A stretch of 64,000 nt of DNA, from the NCBI GenBank assembly GCA_027186245.1, contig CP114483.1, positions 5,528,001 through 5,592,000 of the forward strand, read 5' to 3'. Of the stretch, positions 12,016 through 23,708 are shown one piece after another (positions within the stretch are counted from its first letter, which is position 1; each line of letters begins with the position of its first letter). Origin of the DNA: Coriaria nepalensis (taxonomy: Eukaryota; Streptophyta; Magnoliopsida; Cucurbitales; Coriariaceae). The notes beneath the pieces are model-generated. The model was not told the origin of the DNA. It ran no database searches and worked only from the letters and a program-made list of their open reading frames with translations. Position numbers and translations under genes: made by a program.

Positions 12016-12780
12016 TCATAGGGTTAATATTGATAATTTTCCTATTACTATCTTCAAACCAAACTTCTGAATTTCATTTTGGAGTGATTGAGGCAAAGTA
12101 TTTATTGCCCTCAACATTGTTGGGACATTCCGACTTAAGGCATCAACTTTATTTGCCTTTTGTGGATGATACAGAATCTCACAATCATAATCTTTTACCA
12201 GTTCCATGCACCTCCTTTACCTAATATTGAGTTCCCTTTGAGTAAAGATGTATTTGAGGCTCTTATGATCAGTAAATATCTTACAACAGCCTCCATATAG
12301 ATAGCATCGCCATATTTTTAAAGCGAACACAACCGCTGCTAGTTTGAAGTCATGAGTTGGTTAATTCTTTTCATGGTCTTTTAATTGTCTCGAAGCATAA
12401 GCCACTACCTTTCCATCTTGCATTAGCACCGCTCCTTAACCTATCGTTGATGTGTTGCTATATATCACAAACTCTACCCATTCAATGGGTATAGTAAGGA
12501 TGGGCACACTAGTCAGTTTTCTCTTTATTTCCTGAAAGCTCTATTCACACTTTTCCATCCACTCATACTTCGTTCCTTTCTTAGTGAGAGTTGTGAGTGG
12601 TGTAGCAAAAATAGAAAAACCTTTTACGAACCTCCTCTAATAGCCAGCTAATCCAAATAATTTTTTAATCTCATTAATAGTGGTGGGAGATTTCCAAATT
12701 ATCATTGCTTCAATCTTTGCAAAATACCACATGCCCTCCTCTTGATACCATATGCTCGAGAAATTTTAACTCATCCACCC
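12016..12780 (-). pseudogene. Gypsy-B RNase H region (broken)
   Basis: RNase H removes the RNA strand during reverse transcription. The C-terminal end is visible on the minus strand at 12207-12016 as VKDYDCEILYHPQKANKVD followed by ALSR. These match the Y-x-P-G-x-x-N-x-x-A-D-A-L-S-R motif of gypsy elements, with PQ in place of the usual PG. Upstream (12780-12210) the frame is repeatedly broken. It lies between RT and integrase, as expected. Confidence 0.7.
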
Positions 12781-13139
12781 AGAATTTACAATTCAAAAAC
12801 TTCACATAGAGTTTATGTTCTTTCAACGTTCATAATATGGCTTCCAAACGGTGTTCATGCTCTTCTCTAGATTTGAAGTACACTAGTATGTCATCAATAA
12901 AAACTATTACTAATTTATCGAAAAAGTCCTTGGACACCCAATTCATTATGTCCATGAACGCTGCATGAACATTGGTGAATCCAAATGACATCACTAGGAA
13001 CTCGTAATGTTTGTAACGGGTTCTAAAGACCATCTTTAGGATGTCTTCATCTTTGATTTTCAACTGGTGATATCCTTATCACAGGTAGATCTTCGAGAAA
13101 GTTATTGCCCCTCTTCATTGATCAAACAAATCATCAATA
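12781..13139 (-). pseudogene. Gypsy-B reverse transcriptase fragment
   Basis: The minus-strand frame at 13063-12830 encodes part of the gypsy RT palm: YEFLVMSFGFTNVHAAF, then the catalytic box as VIVFIDDILVYFKS. The two catalytic aspartates (F-I-D-D) are kept. Upstream, up to 13139, pieces such as IDDLFDQ and GYHQLKIK are visible with stops between them. The fragment ends at the truncation point, so fingers and N-terminal parts are missing. Confidence 0.85.
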
Positions 13140-14325
13140 AAGGTATGATGGTCCATATGATTTATCTATTAGGGTTTAACAGTTAAACAATGCTCTAGGA
13201 TGAATCATGGATATTGGCGAGATGGAAGGATTGTTATTGTAAAAGTATATGATGGTCATAAACAGGTTCTTTCGGGAGATGGTACTTCTTATCTCCCGAG
13301 TAGTTTTGACACTTTGCTAGAAGTCAATCTTGACTTGAAGGCTTAAGGTTAATTAATAATCAGATGATTAAGTTAAGTGTTTAATTTAAAAGGTTGTTTT
13401 AAATTAAACGCATTTAATTTTGAATTAAATAAAATCATAAAAGGTGTTTTATGAAATCTTCCTACCAGCATGATGTAGAATGTAACTGGTTAAACACATA
13501 AGGTTCGAAGTAACACATTTAAAGTTTCTTCAAAGAAAAAGGAAAAACAAACAAAAATTATTTTAGAGATAAAATGATAATTTGACCTATAGTTTGACTA
13601 TAAAGACAAAATGGAAATTATAAGTATGTTATTGAAGTAATTGGAAATTAATAAGTTAACATGAACTTTTATGTAACTATAAAAGGGTCCTAAAGGTTCA
13701 TAATTAATAATCGGACATTAAAAGGTTAATGGGCCAAATTATCAATTGAATTTTAATGGATCAAAATTAATCAAAGGGTTGATTAAATAACCCATGGTTA
13801 TGACCCAAGGGTTAAAATCCATCTCACTTTTATATTTTAAGGCAACTAAGATTCCTAATGAGATTAAAAAAGTATGACCTAGCCTTTGTCTATAAATGCA
13901 AGGCATATGGTGGCTGAAATCATTAAGTGCTCACACAAGCCTCTTGGTCGACAATCAAAGAGAGAAAAAAGAGTTTTTTTCCATTGATTTATGAGTTTAT
14001 TATCTCAAGATTTGAAATCTTAAGTAGAAATTTAACCGTGCGAAATGAATTATGTGGATAACGGTTAGATGGCGAACACATGGGTGTCTCCCCATCTTAT
14101 TCAAGAAGAGTTCTATAAATCTAACGAGGTATTCATTTTCCCTAAACCTTGATTTAAAATTGATGAGATTTATTGTGCTTTCTGTAAAATAGATTATATG
14201 TGATATAATTGTTGTATGATCAGTCTAGATAGAAAATGTGCATGCAAGGATAAAATCCGAATAAAATTTTAAATATTTCTTCAATTGCATTTATTCTATT
14301 ATATGCATGCATCTATTTCCTAACA
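13140..14325 (+). repeat. Copia-A 5' LTR, second piece
   Basis: This aligns with 29561-30841 over its whole length. Shared landmarks include GATGGTACTTCT, TCTCCCG, TTTTGACACTTTGCTAGA, CACATAAGGTTC and GCATCTATTTCCTA. It ends CTAACA at 14325, directly before the primer-binding site. Confidence 0.85.
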
Positions 14326-14339
14326 GTCGTATCAAAGCC
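14326..14339 (+). other. Copia-A primer-binding site (decayed)
   Basis: GTCGTATCAAAGCC directly after the LTR matches the plant initiator-tRNA-Met site TTGGTATCAGAGCC at 11 of 14 positions. Position and match together identify it. Confidence 0.75.
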
Positions 14340-16219
14340 TAAGGCATACCAAAAAGTATAGTAGTTTTATGTTTTTGATGCATTTAATGGTTTGTTGATG
14401 GATTTCAGAGTTGCCTAAAGTGAATCGGGATAAATTTTTAAAAAAATCGAAATGAGGCTGCTAATTAGGACAATCACTGCCGCTGCTTGGAGCAGTGGAT
14501 CAAGGAAAGATCGTCATTTGCATCGGCGAACTGGTATCGGGTTGTTGTATAATGAGTTGGACTCATTGTGCATCGGCATGAAATTCTTCATATCTAGAGT
14601 TCTAACTGTTGGATCATTCTAAAATATCCAGAATACATAAATAAGACAATTTCAAAGCACACCAACAAACAAATTACCGGTCAGATAGCTAAGGCATTGG
14701 CGAAGGGTGGCATAAGCGATGATAGGAGGCGCAAGCAGCTTCATTACTATTGTAGGGCTCATGTAGAATCCTACTACACAGTAGCACATAATTCATTATA
14801 TCTAGGGTTCCAACAGTTGGATCATTCCAAAAAATTTGAGAATAGGTAGATAAGATAATTTCAAAGCAAACCACCGAAAGGATTACCAATCAGACACTCA
14901 ATATTGGTGTGTGTTGCGTGGTGGCTCCCCTCCGATTGCTACGATGATTTGTGGTGTGGCAGAAAATTATTATAGTAGAAAACCCTAATTAGATGAAGTT
15001 TCATTTAGGATATTTTCCTGAAAAAATCTAATAGTTCCATTAATTAATTAATTAAAATTTGATTTTGATTGAATAATTGTGATTAGATAATATGTTTGAT
15101 GATAAAATGATAAGTAAAATAATATAAATTATTTATATGTATTTTACTAATATATCAAACATGGAAATAAAATTAACTTAAATGGTTTTTTTAAATTTAA
15201 TTGAAAATTTATTTTGTTAGGTTTCCTAATTTTAGAAGAGGATCTAAAATAGGAAACTTTCCAAAATAATGAATATCATTTTGGAAATGAACCGACTATG
15301 AAACTTTCTAAATATGGAAAGTTGACATTTTTGGCAAGTATCCTTATAAAGTTAATAAAAGGAGATTTTGATTATTTTCTTGTGTTATTGAATGATTAAA
15401 ATGAACTAAACAAGAATTGACTAATTTGAATTCCATGAACATGCATCATGAGATCAAACAAGAAATAATGTATGAATAATAAAGTTATTTTAACATGTTC
15501 ATGCATTAGAAATATGTAATTTAAGGTGTTAAATATACATGCATCATGATATATATATATGCCTACTTAAATATGTTATCACATCATGATACATCATGAT
15601 ATATATATATATTTGTTATGATGAGGTTGTTTAATAAGAATCCTTCCCTTGATTATATTGAGCTTAAATTGGTTGTGAAATTATGTCATGGCTTACCTTT
15701 CAATGATTATAATATAAGTGATATTTGCATGGATATAGGAAGGCCACAGACACATGAGGACTTATATTTGTGTAAGTATGCATGTATATTATTATTGCAT
15801 AAGATGTGTGACTAAGTAATGCTATCATTCTAGACGTGGACGTGGACACATGCACGTATCGATTTAACGCTTTACGTTTCACAAGAATATTTAGGTCTTA
15901 CTCAACTAAGGAATTACATTTGCTTAGAGGTAAGATAAAGGAATAACATGAGATGTAATTGTAAGGGTGTTTGCTACTTTTCATTTTATTCTGATTGGCT
16001 ATAGACACGTAGGAGTTATAATAAGCTGATTGGATCCTTTTTCCACTAAGGAAAATTGTTTTCTCGTCTTATATTGAGGATGTGAACATAAGTCATAATA
16101 AAATAGTGGGAGATGTCGAAACTTTTATGTGATTTTGAAAATTTTCGGTAGCTAGTATTTTCTGCATATTTGCTTATGTTATTGTCTTTTATTTCTATGT
16201 GTTTTGTAGTTTGTAATTT
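14340..16219 (+). other. Copia-A untranslated leader with internal duplication
   Basis: About 1.9 kb between the primer site and gag; no gene was seen. A roughly 105-bp segment is present twice (about 14587-14692 and 14797-14892). Both copies contain TTGGATCATTC, AAGATAATTTCAAAGC or a close variant, and ATTACC followed by TCAGA. Further right the leader is AT-rich with (AT)n at 15550-15612 and a polypurine-like AGTGGGAGATG near 16106. Confidence 0.6.
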
Positions 16220-16224
16220 TTGAT

Positions 16225-16866
16225 AAACTAAAATTGATACTTGAACAAAATAAGTTGGTTAGAGCCAATTTTAAAGACTGGTATAGAAATCTGATAATTG
16301 TTCTCAAATATGAGCATTTGCTTAATGTTTTAAATCAGCCAGTCATGCAAGTCTTGCTTTAAGCATCTAATGCAGAAATAATGGCTACCTGGAATAAGCG
16401 GCTGGGGCAAGATAATAAATTGCAATGCATTATGCTGGCATCAACGAAAGACAAGCTCTAAAAGCACTTTGAGAAATTCCATGCTATTGAGATTATCAAT
16501 AACCTTAAAGCTATGCATAGGGATGATAATCAAAGTGATAGCTATGAGTTATCCAAGACATTATTTCACACAAAGATGACCAAAGACACCTCTGTTAGTA
16601 AACATGTGCATGAGATGATTGTTTACAATGACGAGTTAGAGAGTCTATGCTCGAAAATAGATATTAAGTTGATGATTGACTTTGTATTACAATCACTCCC
16701 TGATTCATTCACTCTGTTTGTACGCAACTTTCACATGGTTAAAGTTAACATGAACTTGCAAGAGTTTCATGAGTGCGTACAAATAGTGGAGTTAATCGAG
16801 AAAAGCAAAAAGGAAAAGTGCTTCCATAGTGGAGAACCTGAACATTGGAAGAGATATTGCAAGTAG
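16225..16866 (+). pseudogene. Copia-A gag (broken)
   Basis: Gag forms the particle that packages element RNA. The frame begins around NKLVRANFKDWYRNLI, the usual N-terminal W-Y/W region of UBN2-type plant copia gag. Stops occur at about 16360 and 16458. It is then open from 16513 to 16866. The end carries a decayed zinc knuckle, CFHSGEPEHWKRYCK, in which the second cysteine has become serine. A stop follows immediately at 16864-16866. The knuckle type resembles that in copia-D (CGVDAHWKRNC). Function is lost. Confidence 0.8.
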
Positions 16867-16899
16867 ATCTCTAAAGGCATAGTGATGCCACTTCAAGTA

Positions 16900-17880
16900 T
16901 GTTCATGATTGAGGTATTAGATACCGGTTGTGGTTCTCATATTTGTAATAATGTGCAGAATCTAAAAAGTATGTGAATTCTAGAGAAAGGTAAAGTTGAC
17001 CTACAAACTAGAAATGGAGCAGGAGTTGCTACTTTAGGCGTAGGCACTTATAGTTTAGTTTTTCTTTCAAGCTTTAATTTTGGATCTAAAACATTGTTAT
17101 TATGCACCTTCTTTAATTAGAAATATTATTTCTATTTCCAAACTTGATGAAGAAGGCTTTGCCTTTTCCATCAAGGATAATATTTTAAGTTTTTATATGG
17201 ATGGTTTATTTTATGGAAGTGGTTCCTTAAATAATGGTGTGATCTTAGATTTGAAAAATGAAACGTGACTCAAAATTGAACAAGTCAAGAAAAGAATAAT
17301 TATGTTGCATAAATCCAAATCATTTGAGAAATTCAAGGAATATAAGAGTGAAGGAAAAAAATTATTAGGAAAAATTATTAGGATACTTTGATCAAATTGA
17401 GGTGGCAAATACTTGAGTCACGAGTTTCTTGACTACCTGAAGAAGAATGGTATAATCTCACAATGGACCCTTCCTAGAACACCATAGTTGAATGATGTGT
17501 CTAAGAGGAGAAATCGAACTCTCTTGGAGATGATTCAGTCTATGGTAAGCTTTACCGATCTACCTTTGTCATTGTGGGGATATTCCCTAAAAACCTCCAC
17601 TTACATAATTAATAGGATACCTTCAAAATCTGTTTCTTCAACACCATGTGAGATATGGAAAGGCAGAAGAACAAGTTTTAAACAAATTAACATATTTGGC
17701 TGCCTTTCTTATGTCAAGAAGCAGGAAGTAGAAAAGTTGGAGGCGAGATCCAAAAAATATTATTTTGTAGGGTATTTAGAGGAAACCCTGGGATACTACT
17801 TTTACCATCCCATGGAGCAGAAAAATGTTTGTTGCTAGACATGTTGTCTTTTTAGAGAAGGAATTCCTTTTTAAAATGAA
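16900..17880 (+). pseudogene. Copia-A protease and integrase remnants
   Basis: Protease is recognisable near 16915-16960 as VLDTGCGSHICNN, which keeps the aspartate of the D-T/S-G motif. Then LIRNIISISKLDEEGFAF (about 17110-17160) is the usual protease-to-integrase linker. The integrase core survives from about 17400, where YLKKNGIISQWT precedes a stop. The frame 17488-17838 (VSKRRNRTLLEMIQSM, LWGYSLKTSTYIINRIPSK, IFGCLSYVKK) is the end of the core and the C-terminal region typical of Ty1/copia. The glutamate normally found in AERRN is altered here (VSKRRN). Several frameshifts and stops separate the pieces. Confidence 0.8.
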
Positions 17881-17899
17881 TAGTGAGAGTAAGATTGAA

Positions 17900-19630
17900 C
17901 TTGACGAAGTTTAAGATACACAAAATGACGTTCGGATTGATGATCCTATTACCCCACTAGTTTTGGTTGAGGTACCTCCAAAAGGGGATGTTGTGATACC
18001 TCGTAGTACATAAACGGTTTGTAGATCTAGTAGAGCATTTAGTGGGCTAGAGCGTTACATATTTCTAGTAGAAAATCCAAGTAATAGGCAGATCATAGAA
18101 GATGATCCTACGACTTATTTTGAGGCTAATAATAGCTCAAATTCTGATTCTGAGAGATGGTTAGATGCCATGAGATCCAAGTTGGATTCCATATATACCA
18201 ACCAAGTATGGGACTTGGTGGATGCACCTATAGGAATAGTTCCTATATGATACAAATAGGTTTTTAAGAAGAAAATAAGGTAGATGGAAAGGTCGAAACC
18301 TATAAGGCTAGACTAGTTGTATATGGTTATAGACAAAAAAGGAATCGATTATGAAGAAACCTCCTCACTTGTTACAATGACTAAATCCATTCGGATATTG
18401 CTTGCCATTGCATCAAACCACGATTATGAGATATGGAAAATAGACGTGAAAACAACCTTCTTGAATGGGTACCTTGAAGAGGATATGTATATGAAACAAC
18501 TCGAGGGCTTCACAGACCAAAAATACACCAAAAAGTGGTGTAATCTGTAAAAGTTTATATATGACCTTAAACAAGTATTTTAGAGTTGGAACATTTATTT
18601 CGATAAAACAATCAAATCATTTGACTTCATTAAGAATGAAGATGATTCATGTGTGTACAAGAAAGTTAGTGGGAGCTTTGTCGCTTTCATAATTCTATAA
18701 ATGGTTAGCATACTACTCATTAGGAATGATGTAGGTATGTTACAATCTATTAAGTTATGGCTATCAAAGAACTTCTCAATGAAAGATTTAGGTGAAGCAA
18801 CCTATATTCTAAGAATAAAGATCTATAGAGATGGATCTAGAAGCCTGCTAAGCTTGATGACCCAGTCAACACACATAGATAAAGTGAAAAAGAGATTTAG
18901 CATTGAAGATTCCAAGAGAAGACTCCTATTAATGAGTCATGAAATCTACCTCTCCAAAATTATGTCTCCCAAGACACAATTAGAGAGGGATGAGATAAAT
19001 GGAATTCCTTATGTATCGGCAATAAGATCCATCATGTATGTTATGTTATGTATGAGCAAATTTCAAGGCAATCTGAGTCAAAAGCATTGGACTATTGTCA
19101 AGAGCATTCTTAAATACTCGAGAAGGACTAAACACATCTTCTTGGTTTATCGAAACTTTGACTTGAAAATTGAGGGTTACATAGACTATGGTTTCCAATA
19201 AGATGTTTATGATAGTAAATCAATTTCAGGATTCGTGTTCACACTAAATGGTGGAGCAGTCAGTTGGAAGAATTCCAAACAAGAAATGACCACAGTTTCC
19301 ACTACTGAAGCCGAATACATTGCAGCTTTAGAAGTAGCAAAGCAGCAAAGAATTCAAATTGGTGTGGTTCTGAGAGTCGTTGATCCTGTAGTAGTGTATT
19401 GCAATCATAATGGTGCAATAACATAAGCAAATGAATCTAGCTATCATCAGAAATCCAAAAATATGTTGTGACATTATTACCTCATCTCAGAGATAATTGG
19501 AAGAGGATACATGAACATAGAAAGGTAGACATAGATTACAATATAGTAGATCTATTCACTCAGGTGCTTTCTCAGCAAAAGTTTGATTGTCATATTGATA
19601 AGATGATAATTAGATTCATAAATGATTGAC
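17900..19630 (+). pseudogene. Copia-A reverse transcriptase and RNase H remnants
   Basis: RT begins near 18150 (RWLDAMRSKLDSIYTNQVW). It continues in the frame 18317-18550 with IDVKTTFLNGYLEEDMYMKQ, which keeps the first catalytic aspartate. The Y-V-D-D box has decayed to a stop plus MVSILLIRNDVG at about 18700, so the polymerase centre is gone. The frame 18701-19201 covers the thumb and connection (NFSMKDLGEATYILRIKI, GIPYVSAIRSIMYVMLC). RNase H follows at 19235-19426 with [20 protein letters not shown]. The last coding trace (KMIIRFIND) lies at about 19600-19627. It stops just before gypsy-C, which interrupts the short stretch between RNase H and the polypurine tract. Confidence 0.85.
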
Positions 19631-20617
19631 TTTAGTGTAAACACCGATGAACTTTTAACTATGGTAACTGTTGAAAGTAGATGTAACCCATTAATTAAGG
19701 GAGGAATATTGAAATTAAAAAATAGTCATTTAAATGTACGACAAACTTCAAAATATTGACCTCCAAGGATGGTAGTTCATTAATTAAAAATGAGGAGATC
19801 AATCAAATAATCAATTTAAAATATACCAAATATTAGGTAATAATAAATAACTAGTGGTCAACAACAGTTTCTTTAAAGAAGCAAATGAATTGGGACAATA
19901 ATAATAATGGTAAGAATAATACTTCTACTACTATTACTACTAATAATAATAACAAATTAATGAGAAGCACGGGTGATTACTCAACACTCCTCTTGGTAAT
20001 TTAATTCCACCTATGTTTGAGAACTAAGAAAAATAAAAAAGATTAGGCATCATAGTTATATAACAAATAGAGGACATATGTCGTTGATTTGATTTATACA
20101 AGTATTTCTAGCAACTATTTAGCAAGGAATATGGAAATATTGATTTTCTAAGTATCATTCCATGTCATGGTAACCTCTCTTTCAATTATGCCAAGAGTGA
20201 AGTTACAAAAAAACTTCTTTAGATCCTCTAGTTTTTGCGTCACCTTTTCTATTAATCCCAACACTTTCCTTGAATTTTCGAGATGACGTCTAGTGATAGC
20301 ATATACATCCTATTAACCTTCGCTTGTCTCTAGCTTGGGTTTGCTGAAACTTAAGGTAAGAGTTATGGTTTCAAAGTTATAGGTTTAGGAGATTAGTTGA
20401 GGGATTATGCGTTTAAGTTGCAATCTGGTAAAAACTTAAACAAAACAGAACAACAGTTTGTTAGAAGAGTCCAATTATAAAAAGCTTCAAACAGTGATAA
20501 AATTAAGTAATAATTATATTAAAAACTCAACTCTTGTAGCTTTCTAAGGACACCAAGAATAACCCAAATGGATTTGTAATCACTAAGATCCAAATTCAGA
20601 ATTTTAGAAGATAACAT

Positions 20618-20975
20618 GAATGGCTCGACGTACTCGATGCCTCGGCATACTTGACGTAATCAATGTACTCAAGCCCTCGACTTACTCGATGTACTCGACA
20701 TACTAGATGTCTCGATACACTCGACGTGTCGACATACTCGATGCCTCCACTATGAGACATATTTGATGCCTCAAGTACTTAATGCATTGATGTACTCGAT
20801 GTAATAAATGCCTCGACATACTCGATGCCTCCAATATGTGACGTACTCGATGTACACAATATCTTGACATACTCGACACTTCCAATATGCGACGTACTCA
20901 ACATACTCGACGGCTCCAATATGCGACATACTTGACGCGTTGATGTACTAGACATACTCGACATCTTGATGTCTT
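20618..20975. repeat. Minisatellite of ACTCGATG/ACTCGACA words
   Basis: A dense, irregular array of 15-20 bp units such as CGACATACTCGATGCCTC and CTCCAATATGCGACGTACTC. Unit length and order vary, so it is a decayed minisatellite. It lies within the gypsy-C LTR; the gypsy-B LTR has no such array at the matching place (about 9060). Confidence 0.8.
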
Positions 20976-22132
20976 CAATATCAGCAATAAAACTATTTAG
21001 ATGTGTTACAGGTTATTGAATAATAGAAACTAATGAATACCCTTATAAAAATTATATACTTCGAGTAGTATAGTTGAGTTAGTTTTAACTGGGATGAATG
21101 AATTAAAAGATATGGTAAATGGTTTAATTTTGAGCTAAGCATTTTATGGACCTCACATAAGAGGCATATATAAGTGTGAACAAAATTTCAAATCAATGGG
21201 AGTTATGGTTTATGAGATACAAAGATCCAAACCTCTACTATGTACTTAAGAAAGGGTTGGCCTAGATATTATGTTATCAAGGGTTAGCTATAATGGCTTG
21301 AATTATAAGGTAAAAATGATAATCTAGAAGGAAACAATTTGGCAAAAGTTACTCATTTAATTAAGTTATAATAAGAAAAGATTTGAAACTACATTCCTAA
21401 AAGTAAATGTGAAATGCATAATGAGATAAGTTAACTAAATAGAAAAGCTTATGAAAAGTAAGCTTTTATTACACTAAGTTAAATTCTTAATTGGATAGGC
21501 AAAAAATTGACCTAGTGTTCGTGAAGTACTTAATCCTTCAGGGAAATCACAAAATTTAGGTAAGTACAAACCTCGTCTACAACATGGAAACTATTTTTGA
21601 AACTTGATGAGTTGTTTCTAATGATTGTATGGTTGTTCACTTTATGAATTGATTAGCAGTCATGAAATGATTAACTGTTATGAGTGTTGTAATTGTTATA
21701 ATTGTTGCTTATAGAAAAGTATTAACAACATATGCACTCATAAGCATCATGCAAAGTTTACCTCATATTTCAAGTTAAGAAATTAAGAGGTATATGAAGA
21801 TACAAAAAAATGAGATAGAATAGTTTAGTGTCGTAGCGACCTCTTGAAGGAAGGCTGAGGCCCAATAAAGAAATAATTATTTAAAGTTATGTTAATACAT
21901 GCCAAGGCATGCAAGGACCATGGGCAAGTTAGGATCGGGTTGCTCCCCTATCTTTCCATTGGTCGAGCGCTCAACTGATACGTACATAGGATATAATAGA
22001 AGCATGTAATAACCCTTACAAAGAATATGAGATTTAAGATTATTATATATTGCATGTTTCATACATCATATGCATTTATAACAGTTTTATGAGTTATGTT
22101 TATACTTGCTGAGTGAAAGCTCACGTCTTACG

Positions 22133-22605
22133 TGTTGGAAAACGGGTTTAAAATTTGCAGCGGAAGTGATTAATTTAGTCCTAGTGTATAACAAAAATTT
22201 TCTAAAAAATAATTTAGCGATCCTTTAGATATATATAAATTAATCCTATAGCTATATGAAGAGATCGTACCTTAACCTTTGAGAATCGTTCGACGAGATT
22301 TATACCACAATCTTCCAGGTTGATCCTCAACACACTAGAACGTAGGCATGTAGAGATAACAAGGTTTTCTTTTTCTTTTTCTCTTTAGAAAAATCTCTCT
22401 AGAAAAACTTCTCTCCAAAAGGCTATGTAAAATAATTAGAATGAGCTATATTTAAAGGATTCCATTAGGTTTTTTCTATTTAATATTATGTTTAATTTAA
22501 ACTTTTTAAATTAATTGAATTGATAATTCAATTATAATATTAAATGATAAGATAATAATTAGATGATATCATTGATATGTTCAAATCTTTTCAAATCTAG
22601 GAATA
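22133..22605 (-). repeat. Copia-D 3' LTR, truncated
   Basis: This matches 26460-26945: the GCAGCGGAAG region, GATCCTTTAGATATATATAA, the CTTTTTCTTTTTCTCTTTAG run, and CATTAGGTTTTTTCTA. Similarity ends near 22605, so most of the LTR is deleted. Confidence 0.75.
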
Positions 22606-22639
22606 AAGTAAACATTATTCAAAACAAGATAATTATTGC

Positions 22640-22668
22640 TAAAAACTAAACGAACATCTCCCACTACT
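22640..22668 (-). other. Copia-D polypurine-like tract
   Basis: On the minus strand AGTAGTGGGAGATG (about 22655-22668) has the form of a copia polypurine tract. It follows the protease piece without intervening pol. Confidence 0.5.
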
Positions 22669-22669
22669 T

Positions 22670-23708
22670 GCTGAAATGATCGCACCACTACTAATTCTCA
22701 TTGTCACATCACCAACAACAAGATCCCTTGAAGAACTAAGCATCTGTAAAGGAGCACAAACATGATTAGCGTCTCCATAATCTACCATCCAAGATGACAA
22801 ATCATCTTTCACTAAACAGACTTCTAAAACAAGTAAATCAAATTTACCTTTCTTTTTCTCCTTTAGCTCGAAGAGATACTTGTTACAGTTCCTCTTCCAA
22901 TGGGCATCAACTCCACAGTGAAAAAAATTTTCTCTAGGGTTCCTTTTTTGTTGGAGTTGTCGTTCTTCTTATTATGCTTTCCTTTTAGTGACTTTTGGCT
23001 TTCTTTTCCTTCTTGTCCTTACCACTGGTGTATCTTCTCTCACTGTTCTTAACATAAGAGGAAAGCAGTTTTGTTCAGCAATATTTGCTTGACCCTTTTT
23101 GGACCTAGCTTATTAAGGGTCTCAAAGGTCTACAACTGATTCAACATATGAGTCATATTATACTGCAACTTGTTTATAACATAGTTAGTAGTGAATATTA
23201 TAAAAGCCGGTGAGAGTGACTTAAGTATGATGCTAACTTGAGTGCACGTATCAATGTTAGCCCCATATATTTCTACCTCATGCATCGTGTTGATTATGTT
23301 CAAAACATGATCTCTAACATAAATTATTTTCTTCATTTTGGCATTCATGTAGGTTCTTGTATCCTCATGATGACTTTGGCCGGATTGCTGCTTAAATAAG
23401 GCCTGGAGAGAGTCCAATATCTCATATGCGGTCTCCATATATTCATGTTTCTTCCTAAGAACATCACTCATGCTTATCAACATGTAGCATTTGGTTTTGT
23501 TATTAGATTGAATCCAATTGTCATACGTTTCTCATACATTAACGGTAACATTAGTAGGGGTTCTTCGGGACATTCCTCAGTCAAGACAAACTTATGGTTT
23601 TCACAAATTAATATTGTTTACATTTGATTTCCATTGCATAAAATTATCACCAGTTAATTTGTACTCGTTGAGTAAAGCGGTACTAGGATTATTGATTGAA
23701 GACATGAT
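22670..23708 (-). pseudogene. Copia-D gag and protease start (broken)
   Basis: On the minus strand gag begins at about 23704 with MSSINNPSTALL and KLTGDNFMQWKSNVN, a typical UBN2-type gag start with the conserved N-F/Y-x-x-W. After stops, the frame 23483-23130 is open (YETAYEILDSLQALF-like region and VSIILKSLSPAFIIF). A zinc knuckle follows at about 22925-22885 as CGVDAHWKRNC, then CLVKDDLSSWMVD, the protease start. There the motif D-Y-G-D-A-N-H-V-C replaces the usual D-S-G-A-T-N-H-V. The frame ends in the polypurine-like tract. Gag is interrupted several times and protease is only a stub, so no product is expected. Confidence 0.8.

Larger units (their letters stand above)
6943..13139 (-). 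mobile_element. Gypsy-B: 5'-truncated Ty3/gypsy element
   Basis: On the minus strand this runs RT, RNase H, integrase with chromodomain-like tail, polypurine tract, and 3' LTR. That is the Ty3/gypsy order. The 3' LTR occupies 6943-10075. Everything upstream of RT (5' LTR, gag, protease) is missing. The truncation point, about 13132-13140, shares TCAATA with the copia-A LTR, and about 700 bp of that LTR is missing there too. This fits one microhomology deletion that removed both. Reading frames are interrupted by many stops. The 3-kb LTR and chromodomain-like end suggest a chromovirus, possibly Tekay/Del-like; the clade is an inference. Confidence 0.8.

Noticed and set aside
16097..16125. AGTGGGAGATG as the 3' polypurine tract of another element
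   Set aside because: No LTR start with matching copies follows; it lies in the copia-A leader ahead of gag.
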